Shown here: piece by piece, positions 37,466-46,162 of the stretch
How the letters are laid out: each line of letters begins with the position of its first letter
Numbering within the stretch: position 1 is the stretch's first letter
Assembly: GCF_016612535.1 (NCBI RefSeq)
Contig: NZ_JAENXS010000001.1
Span: forward strand, 1,699,501-1,763,500
DNA from: Bradyrhizobium diazoefficiens
GTDB lineage: Bacteria > Pseudomonadota > Alphaproteobacteria > Rhizobiales > Xanthobacteraceae
DNA: 64,000 bases
Direction: 5' to 3'
Position numbers and translations under genes: made by a program
Notes under the pieces: model-generated
Seen by the model: only the letters and a program-made list of their open reading frames with translations
The model's database searches: none
What the model was told of the DNA's origin: nothing

Positions 37466-37580
37466 GGCCGGGCATAGCCGTTCGAAGAACGGCGTCGCTT
37501 CCGCTCGCCTATGCCCGGCCATCCACGTTCTTGTCGCGGCAGGAAAGACGTGGATGCCCGGGTCAAGCCCGGGCACGACG
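37461..37580. repeat. Palindromic element family C, copy 1
   Basis: It reads GTCATGGCCGGGCATAGCC and on to GGGCACGACGG, with GTTCGAAGAAC and CCCGGGTCAAGCCCGGG hairpins inside. In inverse orientation it matches 52898-53021 over nearly its full length with few differences. It lies between the helicase stop (37618) and pdeM, and includes the apparent pdeM start codon. Confidence 0.92.
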
Positions 37581-37617
37581 GCGTTGATGGATTAGCGCGC
37601 CTCACTGGCAAAATTCT

Positions 37618-40182
37618 CTACGACATCGCCTCTTTGACCAACTCTTCGGCGGCTTCGGCCAAGAGCTCGTCTCCAGCTTCGCCATAAACTGACTCGCGGC
37701 CGATTTCCAGCATCACGGGGACGGCGAGCGGGGAGACGTGGTCGAGTTCCCGGTGGGTGATGCGGCCCTGGATGCGGACGAGCATATCGCTGAGGCGGCG
37801 CAGATCGAGCAGACCGGTGGCGGCATCGGCGCGGGCGGCGCGCAAGAGGACATGATCGGCCTGGTGTTTGCGCAAGACGTCATAGACCAGATCGGTCGAG
37901 AACAGCACCTGGCGCCGGCTTTTCTCCTCGCCGGTATGGCGTCGCGCGATCAGGCCGGAGATGATCGCGCAATTGCGGAACGTGCGCTTCATCAGCGCGG
38001 ATTCAGCGAGCCACGCCTCGAGGTCGTCGCCGAGCATGTCGGGATCGAACAGCGCGTCGAGGTCGATCCGGCCATCTCTAATCATGAAGGACAGGTCGCC
38101 CAGCGCCCAGATCGCCACCGCATATTCGTTGGCGACGAAGCCGAGCGGCCGGGCGCGGGCGCGCTCGAGCCGGCGCGTAAGCAGCATGCCCAGCGTCTGG
38201 TGCGCGAGCCGGCCTTCAAAGGGATAGCAGACGATATAATGCTTGTTCGCGCGTGGAAAACTTTCCACCAGCAGCTCACGCACGGCCGGCACGCGCGACA
38301 CGTCCTTTTGCTGTGACAGCCAGTCGCGCACCTGCTCCGGCAATCCTTTCCACGCGTGCCCGTCGTCGAGCAGGCGCCGAACCCGCTCGGCGAGATAGGT
38401 CGAGAGCGGAAACTTGCCGCCCATATAGGACGGCACCTTCGGGTCCTTGTCGTTGGCGCGCGAGACATAGACCTGGTCCTCGACCAGGGTCTCGTAGCGC
38501 ACCACCTCGCCGCTGAACACGAAGGTATCGCCGGGCGAGAGGCCTTCGATGAAGGCCTCTTCGATCTCGCCGAGCAACCTGCCGCCGCGCGCGATCACGC
38601 CCGTCGATCCGGCACCGCCGCCGCGCGAGCGCACCAGCCGCACCTTCAGCATGTCGTCCTCGACGATGGTGCCGACATTCATCCGATAACTCTGCCGCAC
38701 CTTTGGATTGGCGACGCGCCAGCGTCCCTCCTTGTCCTGCTTGATGCGGGCGAAGCGCTCATAGGTCTTCAGCGCGTAGCCGCCGGAGGCGACGAAATCG
38801 ACGACGTCGTCGAAATCCTGCCGCGAGAGATCCGCGTAGGGTGCGGCGGTGCGCACTTCGGCATAGAGTTCATCCGAGAGAAACGGCTCGCCACAGGCGC
38901 AGCCAAGCACGTGCTGGGCCAGCACGTCGAGCGCGCCGGTGCGCAGTGGCGGCGTGTCCTGTGCATTCTCGGCGATGGCGTCGATGGCGACGCGGCATTC
39001 CAGCACCTCGAAGCGATTGGCCGGCACCAGCACGGCGCGGGAAGCCTCGTCGAGACGGTGGTTGGCGCGGCCAATGCGCTGCATCAAGCGCGAGGAGCCC
39101 TTGGGCGCGCCAATATTGACGACAAGATCGACATCGCCCCAGTCGACGCCGAGGTCGAGCGAGGAGGTGCAGACCACGCCGCGCAGTCTGCCCGCCGACA
39201 TGGCGTCCTCGACCTTGCGCCGTTGCGCGACGTCGAGCGAGCCGTGATGCAGGGCGATCGCAAGGTTGTCGTCATTCATGCTCCAGAGATTCTGGAACAG
39301 CATCTCGGCCTGGCTGCGGGTGTTGACGAAGACCAGCGTGGTCTTGTTTGCCTTGATCAGCTCGTAGATTTCGGGAAGCGCGTGGCGCGCGCTGTGGCCG
39401 GCCCAGGGCAACCGCTCGCGTGTGTCGAGCATCTCGACCAGCGGCGGCGCGGCACCGCCGGCGATGACGATGTCGGCCGATTCGGCGTTGTCCTTCGGCT
39501 GCGGCACAAGGAAGCGGGCCAGCGATTCCGGCTCGGCGACCGTCGCCGACAGACCGATGACGCGCATCTGCGGTGCCAGCCGCCACAGCCGCGCCAGCCC
39601 CAGCGATAGCAGATCGCCGCGCTTGGACGTCACCAGCGCGTGCAGCTCATCGAGCACGATGCGCTTTAACGAGGCGAACAGGAACGGCGCGTCGTCGGAG
39701 GACAGCAGCAGCGCGAGCTGCTCGGGCGTCGTCAACAGGATGTCAGGCGGATAGCGCCGCTGCCGCTGGCGCCGCGACACCGGCGTGTCGCCGGTGCGGG
39801 TCTCGACCTTAATCGGCAGGCTCATCTCGGCAATCGGCCGTTCCAGATTGCGGGCAATGTCGACGGCCAGCGCCTTCAGCGGCGAGATGTAGAGTGTGTG
39901 GAGACCGGCGCTGCGCTGGACGGCGCGGCCGGTGGAGACGACGGATTTCGCCGGTGCCGAGGGAGTAGAACTCAGCTCCACCAGCGTCGGCAGAAATCCC
40001 GCCAGCGTCTTGCCGGCGCCGGTCGGCGCGATCAGCAGCGCGCTAGCGTCTTCTCGCGCTTTCTCCAGCAGCGCGAGCTGATGCTCACGCGGCGACCAGC
40101 CGCGGGCCGAAAACCATTGCTGGAAACGGTCGGGCAGCAGCGCGGCCGGCTCGGCCGATATTTTGAGAATGCGGGGCGGCAC
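37618..40182 (-). CDS. Ligase-associated DEXH-box helicase (Lhr family)
   Basis: The 854-aa superfamily 2 helicase has Walker A TGAGKT (about 54-59), the DELH box in IVLDELHALV, GLSATVAEP, and motif VI in QRIGRANHRLDEAS, then a winged-helix and an Lhr C-terminal core. It should act on branched or damaged DNA with the neighbouring ligase set. No in-frame ATG exists near the N-terminus. The GTG at 40182 (VPPRILKIS) is chosen because further upstream the frame translates repeat D1. Confidence 0.92.
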   Translation of the reverse strand: MPPRILKISAEPAALLPDRFQQWFSARGWSPREHQLALLEKAREDASALLIAPTGAGKTLAGFLPTLVELSSTPSAPAKSVVSTGRAVQRSAGLHTLYISPLKALAVDIARNLERPIAEMSLPIKVETRTGDTPVSRRQRQRRYPPDILLTTPEQLALLLSSDDAPFLFASLKRIVLDELHALVTSKRGDLLSLGLARLWRLAPQMRVIGLSATVAEPESLARFLVPQPKDNAESADIVIAGGAAPPLVEMLDTRERLPWAGHSARHALPEIYELIKANKTTLVFVNTRSQAEMLFQNLWSMNDDNLAIALHHGSLDVAQRRKVEDAMSAGRLRGVVCTSSLDLGVDWGDVDLVVNIGAPKGSSRLMQRIGRANHRLDEASRAVLVPANRFEVLECRVAIDAIAENAQDTPPLRTGALDVLAQHVLGCACGEPFLSDELYAEVRTAAPYADLSRQDFDDVVDFVASGGYALKTYERFARIKQDKEGRWRVANPKVRQSYRMNVGTIVEDDMLKVRLVRSRGGGAGSTGVIARGGRLLGEIEEAFIEGLSPGDTFVFSGEVVRYETLVEDQVYVSRANDKDPKVPSYMGGKFPLSTYLAERVRRLLDDGHAWKGLPEQVRDWLSQQKDVSRVPAVRELLVESFPRANKHYIVCYPFEGRLAHQTLGMLLTRRLERARARPLGFVANEYAVAIWALGDLSFMIRDGRIDLDALFDPDMLGDDLEAWLAESALMKRTFRNCAIISGLIARRHTGEEKSRRQVLFSTDLVYDVLRKHQADHVLLRAARADAATGLLDLRRLSDMLVRIQGRITHRELDHVSPLAVPVMLEIGRESVYGEAGDELLAEAAEELVKEAMS

Positions 40183-40232
40183 GGCATCACAGGTAAGCCG
40201 TGGGCGCGGGTTCGTCGAGGGGTGGAGGCTTC

Positions 40233-40380
40233 CTTCGCCTCGCCCCGCTTGCGGGGAGAGGCCGGAATGCGCGTAGCGCGGATTCCGGGTGAGGGGGAGT
40301 CTCCGCGAGTCCAACTGCCGCCGTCCCCGCGGAGAGAGCCCCTCACCCCGACCCTCTCTCCGTAAGAACGGGGAGAGGGA
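40233..40380. repeat. Palindromic element family D, copy 1
   Basis: It opens CTTCGCCTCGCCCCGCTTGC, has CCTCACCCCGACCCTCTC inside, and closes GAACGGGGAGAGGGA. In inverse orientation it matches 51723-51870 along its whole length. It ends six bases before the stop of the branched-chain binding-protein gene and lies upstream of the helicase gene. Confidence 0.9.
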
Positions 40381-40386
40381 GAATAC

Positions 40387-41616
40387 TCACTCCGACATCG
40401 GCTTGTCGGAGATGTCCCAATCCTTGCCGCTGAAGATCGAGATATAGAGCGTCTTCATCGGCGTGTAGTCCTCGGGCGTGTAGTCGTAGGTGACGCCATC
40501 GAGGAAATAGGGCGAGTGGAAGCCTTTGAGCGTGGACGCCTGCTTCAGCACGTTGGCGCGGGTGAGCTCGTCGCCACAGCGGCGCAGGATCTCGCCCATG
40601 GTGACGGCCTGGCCGTAGCCGGCGAAGGCGATGGTGTTGTCGGGGTCGATGGTCGGGATGTAGGTCTTGCGCAGCGCCTCGAACGCCATCACGTCGGGAT
40701 CCTTCTCCCATTTGGGCAGGCCGACTTCCTTGTTGTAGCGGATCGCGACGATACCAGCGGCGTTCTCCAGCCCTGCCGCATTGAGGATCGAGCGACCGGT
40801 CGAGCCGGCCGACAGCAGCTGCAGCGGCTTCCAGCCGAGCTCGGCCACTTTCCGGATCGACTGCGACGACGCCTTGCCGGTGGAGATGTTGTAGAAGACA
40901 TCAGCGCCCGACTTCGAGAGATTGATGAGCTGGGAATCGACGGTGGGATCGGTGAGATCGTAGGTCTGCTCCATGATGACAGATGCGGTGCCGCCGGCAT
41001 CGGCCAGCACCTTCTTGAAGGGCCCCAGGAAATCGCGGCCGAAATCGTCGTTCTGGTAGAGGATGCCGACCTTGGCATTCGGCTTCACGCTGACGACGTG
41101 CCGCGCCAGGATGCGCGCCTCGGTCGGATAGAGCGGCAGGCCCGCCATCGTCCATTTGAACTCTTTCGGTTGATTCCACTTCGACGCGCCGGTGTTGAGC
41201 AAGAGCTGCGGAACGCCCTTGGAATTGAGGTATTTGTGCACAGCGGTCTGCGGCGCGGTGCCGAGCGAGCCGTAGAGCGCGAGCACCTCTTCCTGCTCCA
41301 CGAGACGCCGCGTCGCCTCGACGCATTTCGGCGCGCTGTAAGCGTCGTCCATGGTGAGAAACTTGATCTTGCGTCCGTTGATGCCGCCCTTCTCGTTCAG
41401 CATCTGGAAATACGCTTCGCCAATGCGCCCGAGCACGCCATAGAGCGAGCCGGGGCCGGAATGCGGCACGGTCTGTCCGATCTTGATTTCGGTGTCGCTC
41501 GCGCCCGCGTCGTATTTCTTCTCCGCGGCCCAGACATAGGGCGCGGGCAACACGGATGCGGCGATGGCGGCGAGCGCGGCGGCACTGACATCGCGCCGCG
41601 ATGGATTCTTCGTCAT
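40387..41616 (-). CDS. Branched-chain amino-acid-type ABC transporter substrate-binding protein
   Basis: The 409-aa protein has a twin-arginine signal (SRRDVSAAALAAIAASVLPAPYVWA) and the LivJ-like type I periplasmic binding fold: IKIGQTVPHSGPGSLYGVLG, GYGQAVTMGEIL. It probably binds an amino acid or amide, but rhizobia have many paralogues with varied ligands. No permease or ATPase gene is adjacent. Tat export of a binding protein is unusual and suggests folding before export. The ATG at 41616 follows GGGAGAG. Confidence 0.9.
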   Translation of the reverse strand: MTKNPSRRDVSAAALAAIAASVLPAPYVWAAEKKYDAGASDTEIKIGQTVPHSGPGSLYGVLGRIGEAYFQMLNEKGGINGRKIKFLTMDDAYSAPKCVEATRRLVEQEEVLALYGSLGTAPQTAVHKYLNSKGVPQLLLNTGASKWNQPKEFKWTMAGLPLYPTEARILARHVVSVKPNAKVGILYQNDDFGRDFLGPFKKVLADAGGTASVIMEQTYDLTDPTVDSQLINLSKSGADVFYNISTGKASSQSIRKVAELGWKPLQLLSAGSTGRSILNAAGLENAAGIVAIRYNKEVGLPKWEKDPDVMAFEALRKTYIPTIDPDNTIAFAGYGQAVTMGEILRRCGDELTRANVLKQASTLKGFHSPYFLDGVTYDYTPEDYTPMKTLYISIFSGKDWDISDKPMSE

Positions 41617-41721
41617 TGTTGTTTCTCTCCCTAATGCGCGCATTGTGCTGGCATCCCGCCACGCGCCGCAAGTAGGAAGTTCGTCGCTTTGCTCAGATCG
41701 CAGAGCGATTAGCGTCTAGAC

Positions 41722-42648
41722 TCAAGTTTTCTCGGCGACGACGACGAGGCCGCGCACCGGCTCGTTGTTCTCGATGCGCGGCGACGCGGGCTCCAATGTC
41801 ACAAGCTTGAGCCCAGCCCTGGCAATCGCGCCGCGCACATATTCCGCCGAATGGGCATAACGCAGGCCTTCGCCGAGGACGATGCCGCTGCCGTCATGCG
41901 TTTCCAGTGTGAACGCAAGCACGCCGCCTGATACGAGCACGCGCTCGGCTTCGCTCAGCACCGGCGCGAGATCGGAAAGATAGACGAACGCATCCGCAGC
42001 GACGACGAGGTTCGCGCTGGCGTCAGCCTTGCCGCGCAGGCCCTCGATCATATCGGCGACCTCGAGCTCGGCATAAAGCTCCGTCGCACGCGCCTCCTTG
42101 ATCATGCCGGGCGACAGATCGATGCCGGTGAAATGATCGACCTGTTTGGCGAAGGCGGCGGCCGCGAGCCCGGTGCCGCAGCCGAGATCGATGGCGTGCT
42201 TGAACAGAGCGGGCTTCTTCGCAGCAACGCGTGCGGCCACCACCGCCTTGAAGATCAGGGACGGCGCGCGATAGTCGAGATCGTTGATCAGCGTGTGCTC
42301 GAAGCGCGGCGCGTATTGATCGAACAGCGCCTGCACATAGGCCTTGGGCATCTCGGAGAGCTGTTCGTCACCGAGCCGGATCAGATGCAGGCTGGCGCCG
42401 TGCTGATCACCGGGATCGAACTCACGCGCTTTGCGGAAGGCCGCGACGGCCTTGTCGCGCTCACCGAGCTGCTGGCGGATTTCGCCGAGCGTGAACCAGG
42501 CCGAGGTGAAGTTCGGCGCCAGCTCGAGCGCCTGCTCCAGCAGGTCGGCGGCGGCGGGCAGGTCGCCCTTGAGCTGGAGGTCGCGCGCGAACTCGAAGCG
42601 GCGGTCGGCCATGAGATCGCCGGAGGTCAGAAACAGGCGGAGCGGCAT
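41722..42648 (-). CDS. TPR-containing class I SAM-dependent methyltransferase
   Basis: The 308-aa protein has two N-terminal TPR units (DRRFEFARDLQLKGDLPAAADLLEQALELAPNFTSAWFTLGE) and a methyltransferase domain with HAIDLGCGTGLAAAAFA as motif I. The substrate is unknown. The start may be 42648 or the ATG at 42612 (MADRRFE); the later one leaves 80 bases to the divergent exonuclease gene. It is not a known part of the repair set, but it is next to it. Confidence 0.88.
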   Translation of the reverse strand: MPLRLFLTSGDLMADRRFEFARDLQLKGDLPAAADLLEQALELAPNFTSAWFTLGEIRQQLGERDKAVAAFRKAREFDPGDQHGASLHLIRLGDEQLSEMPKAYVQALFDQYAPRFEHTLINDLDYRAPSLIFKAVVAARVAAKKPALFKHAIDLGCGTGLAAAAFAKQVDHFTGIDLSPGMIKEARATELYAELEVADMIEGLRGKADASANLVVAADAFVYLSDLAPVLSEAERVLVSGGVLAFTLETHDGSGIVLGEGLRYAHSAEYVRGAIARAGLKLVTLEPASPRIENNEPVRGLVVVAEKT

Positions 42649-42692
42649 TGGGAACCAGAAGGATGACTCGAAGAATTCGCGGCGCAGCCTAT

Positions 42693-43739
42693 ATGACAGA
42701 TATGCGTCCGCAAGACATCCTGTTGCCAACTGCTGCCGGCCTATGCTGCAAGCCCGGCGGCTTCCACATCGATCCGGTCCGCCCGGTCGAGCGGGCCGTG
42801 ATTACCCACGGCCATTCCGATCACGCCCGCGCCGGTCATGGCGCGGTGCTGGCGACGCAGGAAACGCTGGACATGATGCGGCTGCGCTATGGCGAGAATT
42901 TTGCCGGCTCGACGCAAGTGATCCGCTACGGCGAGGAGATCCGGCTCGGCGACGTCAGGGTGAAGTTTCACCCCGCAGGCCATGTGCTCGGTTCGGCGCA
43001 GATCGCGGTGACCTGTAAGGACACCTGCATCGTCGCTTCCGGCGACTACAAGGACGCACCCGACCCGACCTGCACGCCGTTCGAGCTGGTGCGCTGCGAC
43101 GTCTTCATTACCGAAGCGACGTTCGGCCTGCCGGTGTTCCGGCATGGCGACGCGGCGGACGAGGTGAAGAAGCTGCTGGCCTCGGTCGCGCTGTTTCCGG
43201 AGCGCGCGCATCTCGTCGGGGCCTATTCGCTTGGCAAGGCGCAGCGCGTGATCGCGCTATTGCGGCAGGCCGGCTACGACGCGCCGATCTATCTGCATGG
43301 CGCGATGGAGACCATCACGCACTATTATCAGAGCCGCGGCATCGAGCTCGGCGAGCTACGGCCGGTGATGGGCGTGAAGAAGGCAGCACTCGCCGGCACC
43401 ATTGCGCTCGCACCGCCGTCGGCAACATCGGATCTCTGGACGCGGCGCTTCCCCGATCCGGTCACCGCGTTCGCGTCGGGGTGGATGCGCGTGCGCGCCC
43501 GCGCCCGGCAACGTGGCATCGAATTGCCGCTGGTGATCTCCGACCATGCCGATTGGGACGGTCTCACAGCGACCATGATCGCGACCGGCGCCGGCGAGAT
43601 CTGGGTCACCCACGGCCAGGAAGACGCGCTGGTGCATTGGTGCAAGAGCAAGGGCCTCCGCGCGCAGCCGCTCGATCTCGTCGGCTATGGCGAGGAGGAG
43701 GAGAGCGAGCCGCCGCTTCAGGGCGAGGCCGAGGCATGA
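42693..43739 (+). CDS. Ligase-associated DNA exonuclease (MBL/beta-CASP type)
   Basis: The 348-aa protein has the metallo-beta-lactamase motif THGHSDHARAGH, then FHPAGHVLGSAQIAVT, ASGDYKDAPDPT and VISDHADWDG, the SNM1-like nuclease layout. It is the exonuclease of the ligase-associated set and overlaps the ligase start by 4 bp. The ATG at 42693 was chosen for its fit to MTDMRPQDILLP. Confidence 0.93.
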   Translation: MTDMRPQDILLPTAAGLCCKPGGFHIDPVRPVERAVITHGHSDHARAGHGAVLATQETLDMMRLRYGENFAGSTQVIRYGEEIRLGDVRVKFHPAGHVLGSAQIAVTCKDTCIVASGDYKDAPDPTCTPFELVRCDVFITEATFGLPVFRHGDAADEVKKLLASVALFPERAHLVGAYSLGKAQRVIALLRQAGYDAPIYLHGAMETITHYYQSRGIELGELRPVMGVKKAALAGTIALAPPSATSDLWTRRFPDPVTAFASGWMRVRARARQRGIELPLVISDHADWDGLTATMIATGAGEIWVTHGQEDALVHWCKSKGLRAQPLDLVGYGEEEESEPPLQGEAEA

Positions 43740-45397
43740 ACCGCTTCGCCGAACTGCTGGACCGCCTCGCCTACGAGCCCGGCCGCAACAACAAGCTGCG
43801 GCTGATCACCCGCTATTTTCGCGAGGTCGGCGATCCCGACCGCGGCTACGCGCTGGCAGCGCTGACCGGTGCGCTCAGCTTCAAGCACGCCAAGCCGGCG
43901 CTGATCCGGGATTTGATCGCGGCGCGTACCGATGAGGTGCTATTCGGGCTGAGTTACGATTACGTCGGCGATCTCTCGGAGACGGTGGCGCTGATGTGGC
44001 CGAAGGCGGCCATGGCCACCCATAACAACCCGCCTCCGCCCACGCTGACCGAAGTCGTCACCACGCTGCGCACGCTTGGCAAGACCGAGCTGCCAAAGCA
44101 GCTCGAACGCTGGCTCGACGAGCTCGACGAGACCGGCCGCTGGGCGCTGCTGAAGCTCGTCACCGGCGCGTTGCGGATCGGTGTCTCGGCACGTCTGGCC
44201 AAAACCGCCGCCGCCGCGCTTGGCGAGAAGGACGCACACGAGGTCGAGCTGATCTGGCCGGGGCTTGCTCCGCCCTATCTCGATTTGTTCGCCTGGCTGG
44301 AAGGCCGCGCCGACAAGCCGGTCAACCGCGATCCTGCGCCGTTCCGCCCTGTAATGCTGGCGCATGCGATCGAGGACGGCGATTTCGCCGCACTCGATCC
44401 CGCCGACTACGTCGCCGAATGGAAGTGGGACGGCATCCGCGTGCAGGCAGTCGCCGGACGCGACCAGCGCGGGCACATCGCCACGCGGCTCTATTCGCGC
44501 ACCGGCGAGGACATCACGGGGAGCTTCCCGGATCTGGTGCCGTCGCTGCGGCTCCCCGGCGCAATCGACGGCGAGTTGCTAATCCTGCGCGAAGGCCGCG
44601 TGCAGAGTTTTAACGTCCTGCAACAGCGCCTCAACCGCAAAGTGGTCTCGCCGAAGCTGATTAAAGAGTTTCCGATCCATCTGCGCGCCTATGATCTGCT
44701 CGGAGACGACGAGAATGATCTGCGTGAGCTGCCGTTCGCGGAACGACGGGAGCGGCTGGAGACGTTCATCACAAAGCTTGGCGATCCCCGTATCGACCTC
44801 TCGCCCACAATCCCTTTCACAAGCTGGGAGGCGCTGACCGCCGCGCGCGCCGATCCGGCGGGCGCTGGCGCCGGCGAAGATGCCGACGCCGTCGAAGGCG
44901 TGATGCTGAAGCGGCGCGACGCGCCCTATTTGCCGGGACGGCCGAAGGGCCAATGGTGGAAGTGGAAGCGCGATCCGCACATCATCGATGCCGTGCTGAT
45001 GTATGCGCAGCGCGGCCACGGCAAGCGCTCGTCCTTTTATTCCGACTACACCTTTGGCGTCTGGATCGAGACCGAGAACGGCGACGAGCTGGTGCCGGTC
45101 GGAAAAGCCTATTTCGGCTTCACCGACGAGGAGCTGCTGCAGATCGATCGCTTCGTCCGCAGCAACACCACGGAGAAGTTCGGCCCCGTCCGCCATGTCG
45201 TGCACGAAGCGGACAAGGGGCTGGTGCTGGAGGTCGCCTTCGAGGGCCTGCAGCGCTCGCCGCGGCACAAATCCGGCGTCGCCATGCGCTTCCCCCGCAT
45301 CAGCCGCTTGCGCTGGGACAAGCCGCCGCGGGAGGCGGACCGGCTGGAAACGCTGGAAAAGATGCTGAAAGCGGAGCCGGCGGAAATTGAGGCTTGA
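43736..45397 (+). CDS. ATP-dependent DNA ligase (cisplatin-resistance type)
   Basis: The 553-aa protein has an N-terminal alpha-helical domain (1-200) and the nucleotidyltransferase with adenylated Lys230 in EWKWDGIRVQ, motif III SFPDLVPSL-like, YDLL, motif IV VEGVMLKRRD and motif V KWKRDP. An OB-fold follows. The enzyme seals nicks with ATP during a repair pathway distinct from NHEJ. It lies downstream of the exonuclease in one operon. Confidence 0.94.
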   Translation: MNRFAELLDRLAYEPGRNNKLRLITRYFREVGDPDRGYALAALTGALSFKHAKPALIRDLIAARTDEVLFGLSYDYVGDLSETVALMWPKAAMATHNNPPPPTLTEVVTTLRTLGKTELPKQLERWLDELDETGRWALLKLVTGALRIGVSARLAKTAAAALGEKDAHEVELIWPGLAPPYLDLFAWLEGRADKPVNRDPAPFRPVMLAHAIEDGDFAALDPADYVAEWKWDGIRVQAVAGRDQRGHIATRLYSRTGEDITGSFPDLVPSLRLPGAIDGELLILREGRVQSFNVLQQRLNRKVVSPKLIKEFPIHLRAYDLLGDDENDLRELPFAERRERLETFITKLGDPRIDLSPTIPFTSWEALTAARADPAGAGAGEDADAVEGVMLKRRDAPYLPGRPKGQWWKWKRDPHIIDAVLMYAQRGHGKRSSFYSDYTFGVWIETENGDELVPVGKAYFGFTDEELLQIDRFVRSNTTEKFGPVRHVVHEADKGLVLEVAFEGLQRSPRHKSGVAMRFPRISRLRWDKPPREADRLETLEKMLKAEPAEIEA

Positions 45398-45430
45398 TGG
45401 CGCTCGATCGCGGCCACAAAGGTGGCGCGC

Positions 45431-45542
45431 CCCCTCGCCCGCTTGCGGGAGAGGGTTGGGGAGAGGGTGTCTCCTCATTGGGATTACCCAAGAGGACAGA
45501 GCCCTCACCCGGCGCGCCGACCTCTCCCGCAACCGGGAGAGA
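45431..45542. repeat. Palindromic element family D, copy 3 (diverged)
   Basis: It shares CCCTCGCCCGCTTGCGGGAGAGGG, GAGCCCTCACCCGGC and CCTCTCCCGCAACCGGGAGAG with the D family but has a different centre (CTCCTCATTGGGATTACCCAAGAGGAC, a hairpin). It lies 33 bases past the ligase stop. Confidence 0.8.
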
Positions 45543-45670
45543 TTGCAGCCAGTCCGCGGCATGTGCTTGCCCGAATTAAAGTCCCGTAAGCTGATTGACG
45601 GCCCGTTGCGGGTTCCCCATGTGCCTCGCCGTGCCCTATAATGCGGGCGAATCCGCCCAAGGAGTTTGAG

Positions 45671-45973
45671 ATGGTCCAAGACGTCAGAGATTTGCCGGCC
45701 GGCCGCAGCGATGGGCTGAACCGCTTTCTCGGCGGCTCGCCGCTGGCGGTCGCGTTTCGCCTGGTGCTGCTCTCGATCCTGGTCGGCGTCGTGCTGGCCG
45801 CGATCGGCTTCGATCCCTGGAATATCCTCATCAGCATTCGTCTGCTGTTCCAGCGGCTGTGGGACCTCGGCTTCGATACCGTGAACTGGCTGTGGCGCTA
45901 CTTCCTGCTCGGCGCGGTCATCGTGATCCCGATCTGGCTGCTGTCGCGCGTGTTCGGCTCACCGCGCCGCTAG
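45671..45973 (+). CDS. Small membrane protein (DUF6460-like)
   Basis: The 100-aa protein has two TM segments (VAFRLVLLSILVGVVLAAIGF and YFLLGAVIVIPIWLLSRVF) around an amphipathic loop with WNILISIRLLFQRLWD. The DUF6460 assignment is from memory of rhizobial annotations and is moderate. AAGGAG lies six bases before the ATG. The stop codon is part of the hairpin of element H. Confidence 0.75.
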   Translation: MVQDVRDLPAGRSDGLNRFLGGSPLAVAFRLVLLSILVGVVLAAIGFDPWNILISIRLLFQRLWDLGFDTVNWLWRYFLLGAVIVIPIWLLSRVFGSPRR

Positions 45974-46076
45974 AGCCTTTCCCGTTCCGATGAAATCGGA
46001 ACGGGGCTCTAGAGTCTTGTTTTGACGCGTTTTCTTGACGCGAACCGGCATCCACTTCGCTCGAAAACGCTCTGAG
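45971..46076. repeat. Element H, hairpin plus conserved tail
   Basis: TAGAGCC...CCCGTTCCGAT pairs with ATCGGAACGG...GGCTCTA; the first TAG is the stop codon of the preceding gene. A tail with TTGTTTTGACGCG and CCACTTCGCTCGAAAACGC follows. The tail looks like a frequent intergenic motif of Bradyrhizobium; this is from memory. Confidence 0.7.
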
Positions 46077-46162
46077 GCCCTCCAAAATGCGCGGCCGGCG
46101 CAAGCACGCCATGCCGGCCGCGATAGTGCATTCGGCCCGTTGGTCGGCTACACGCAGCTGAC

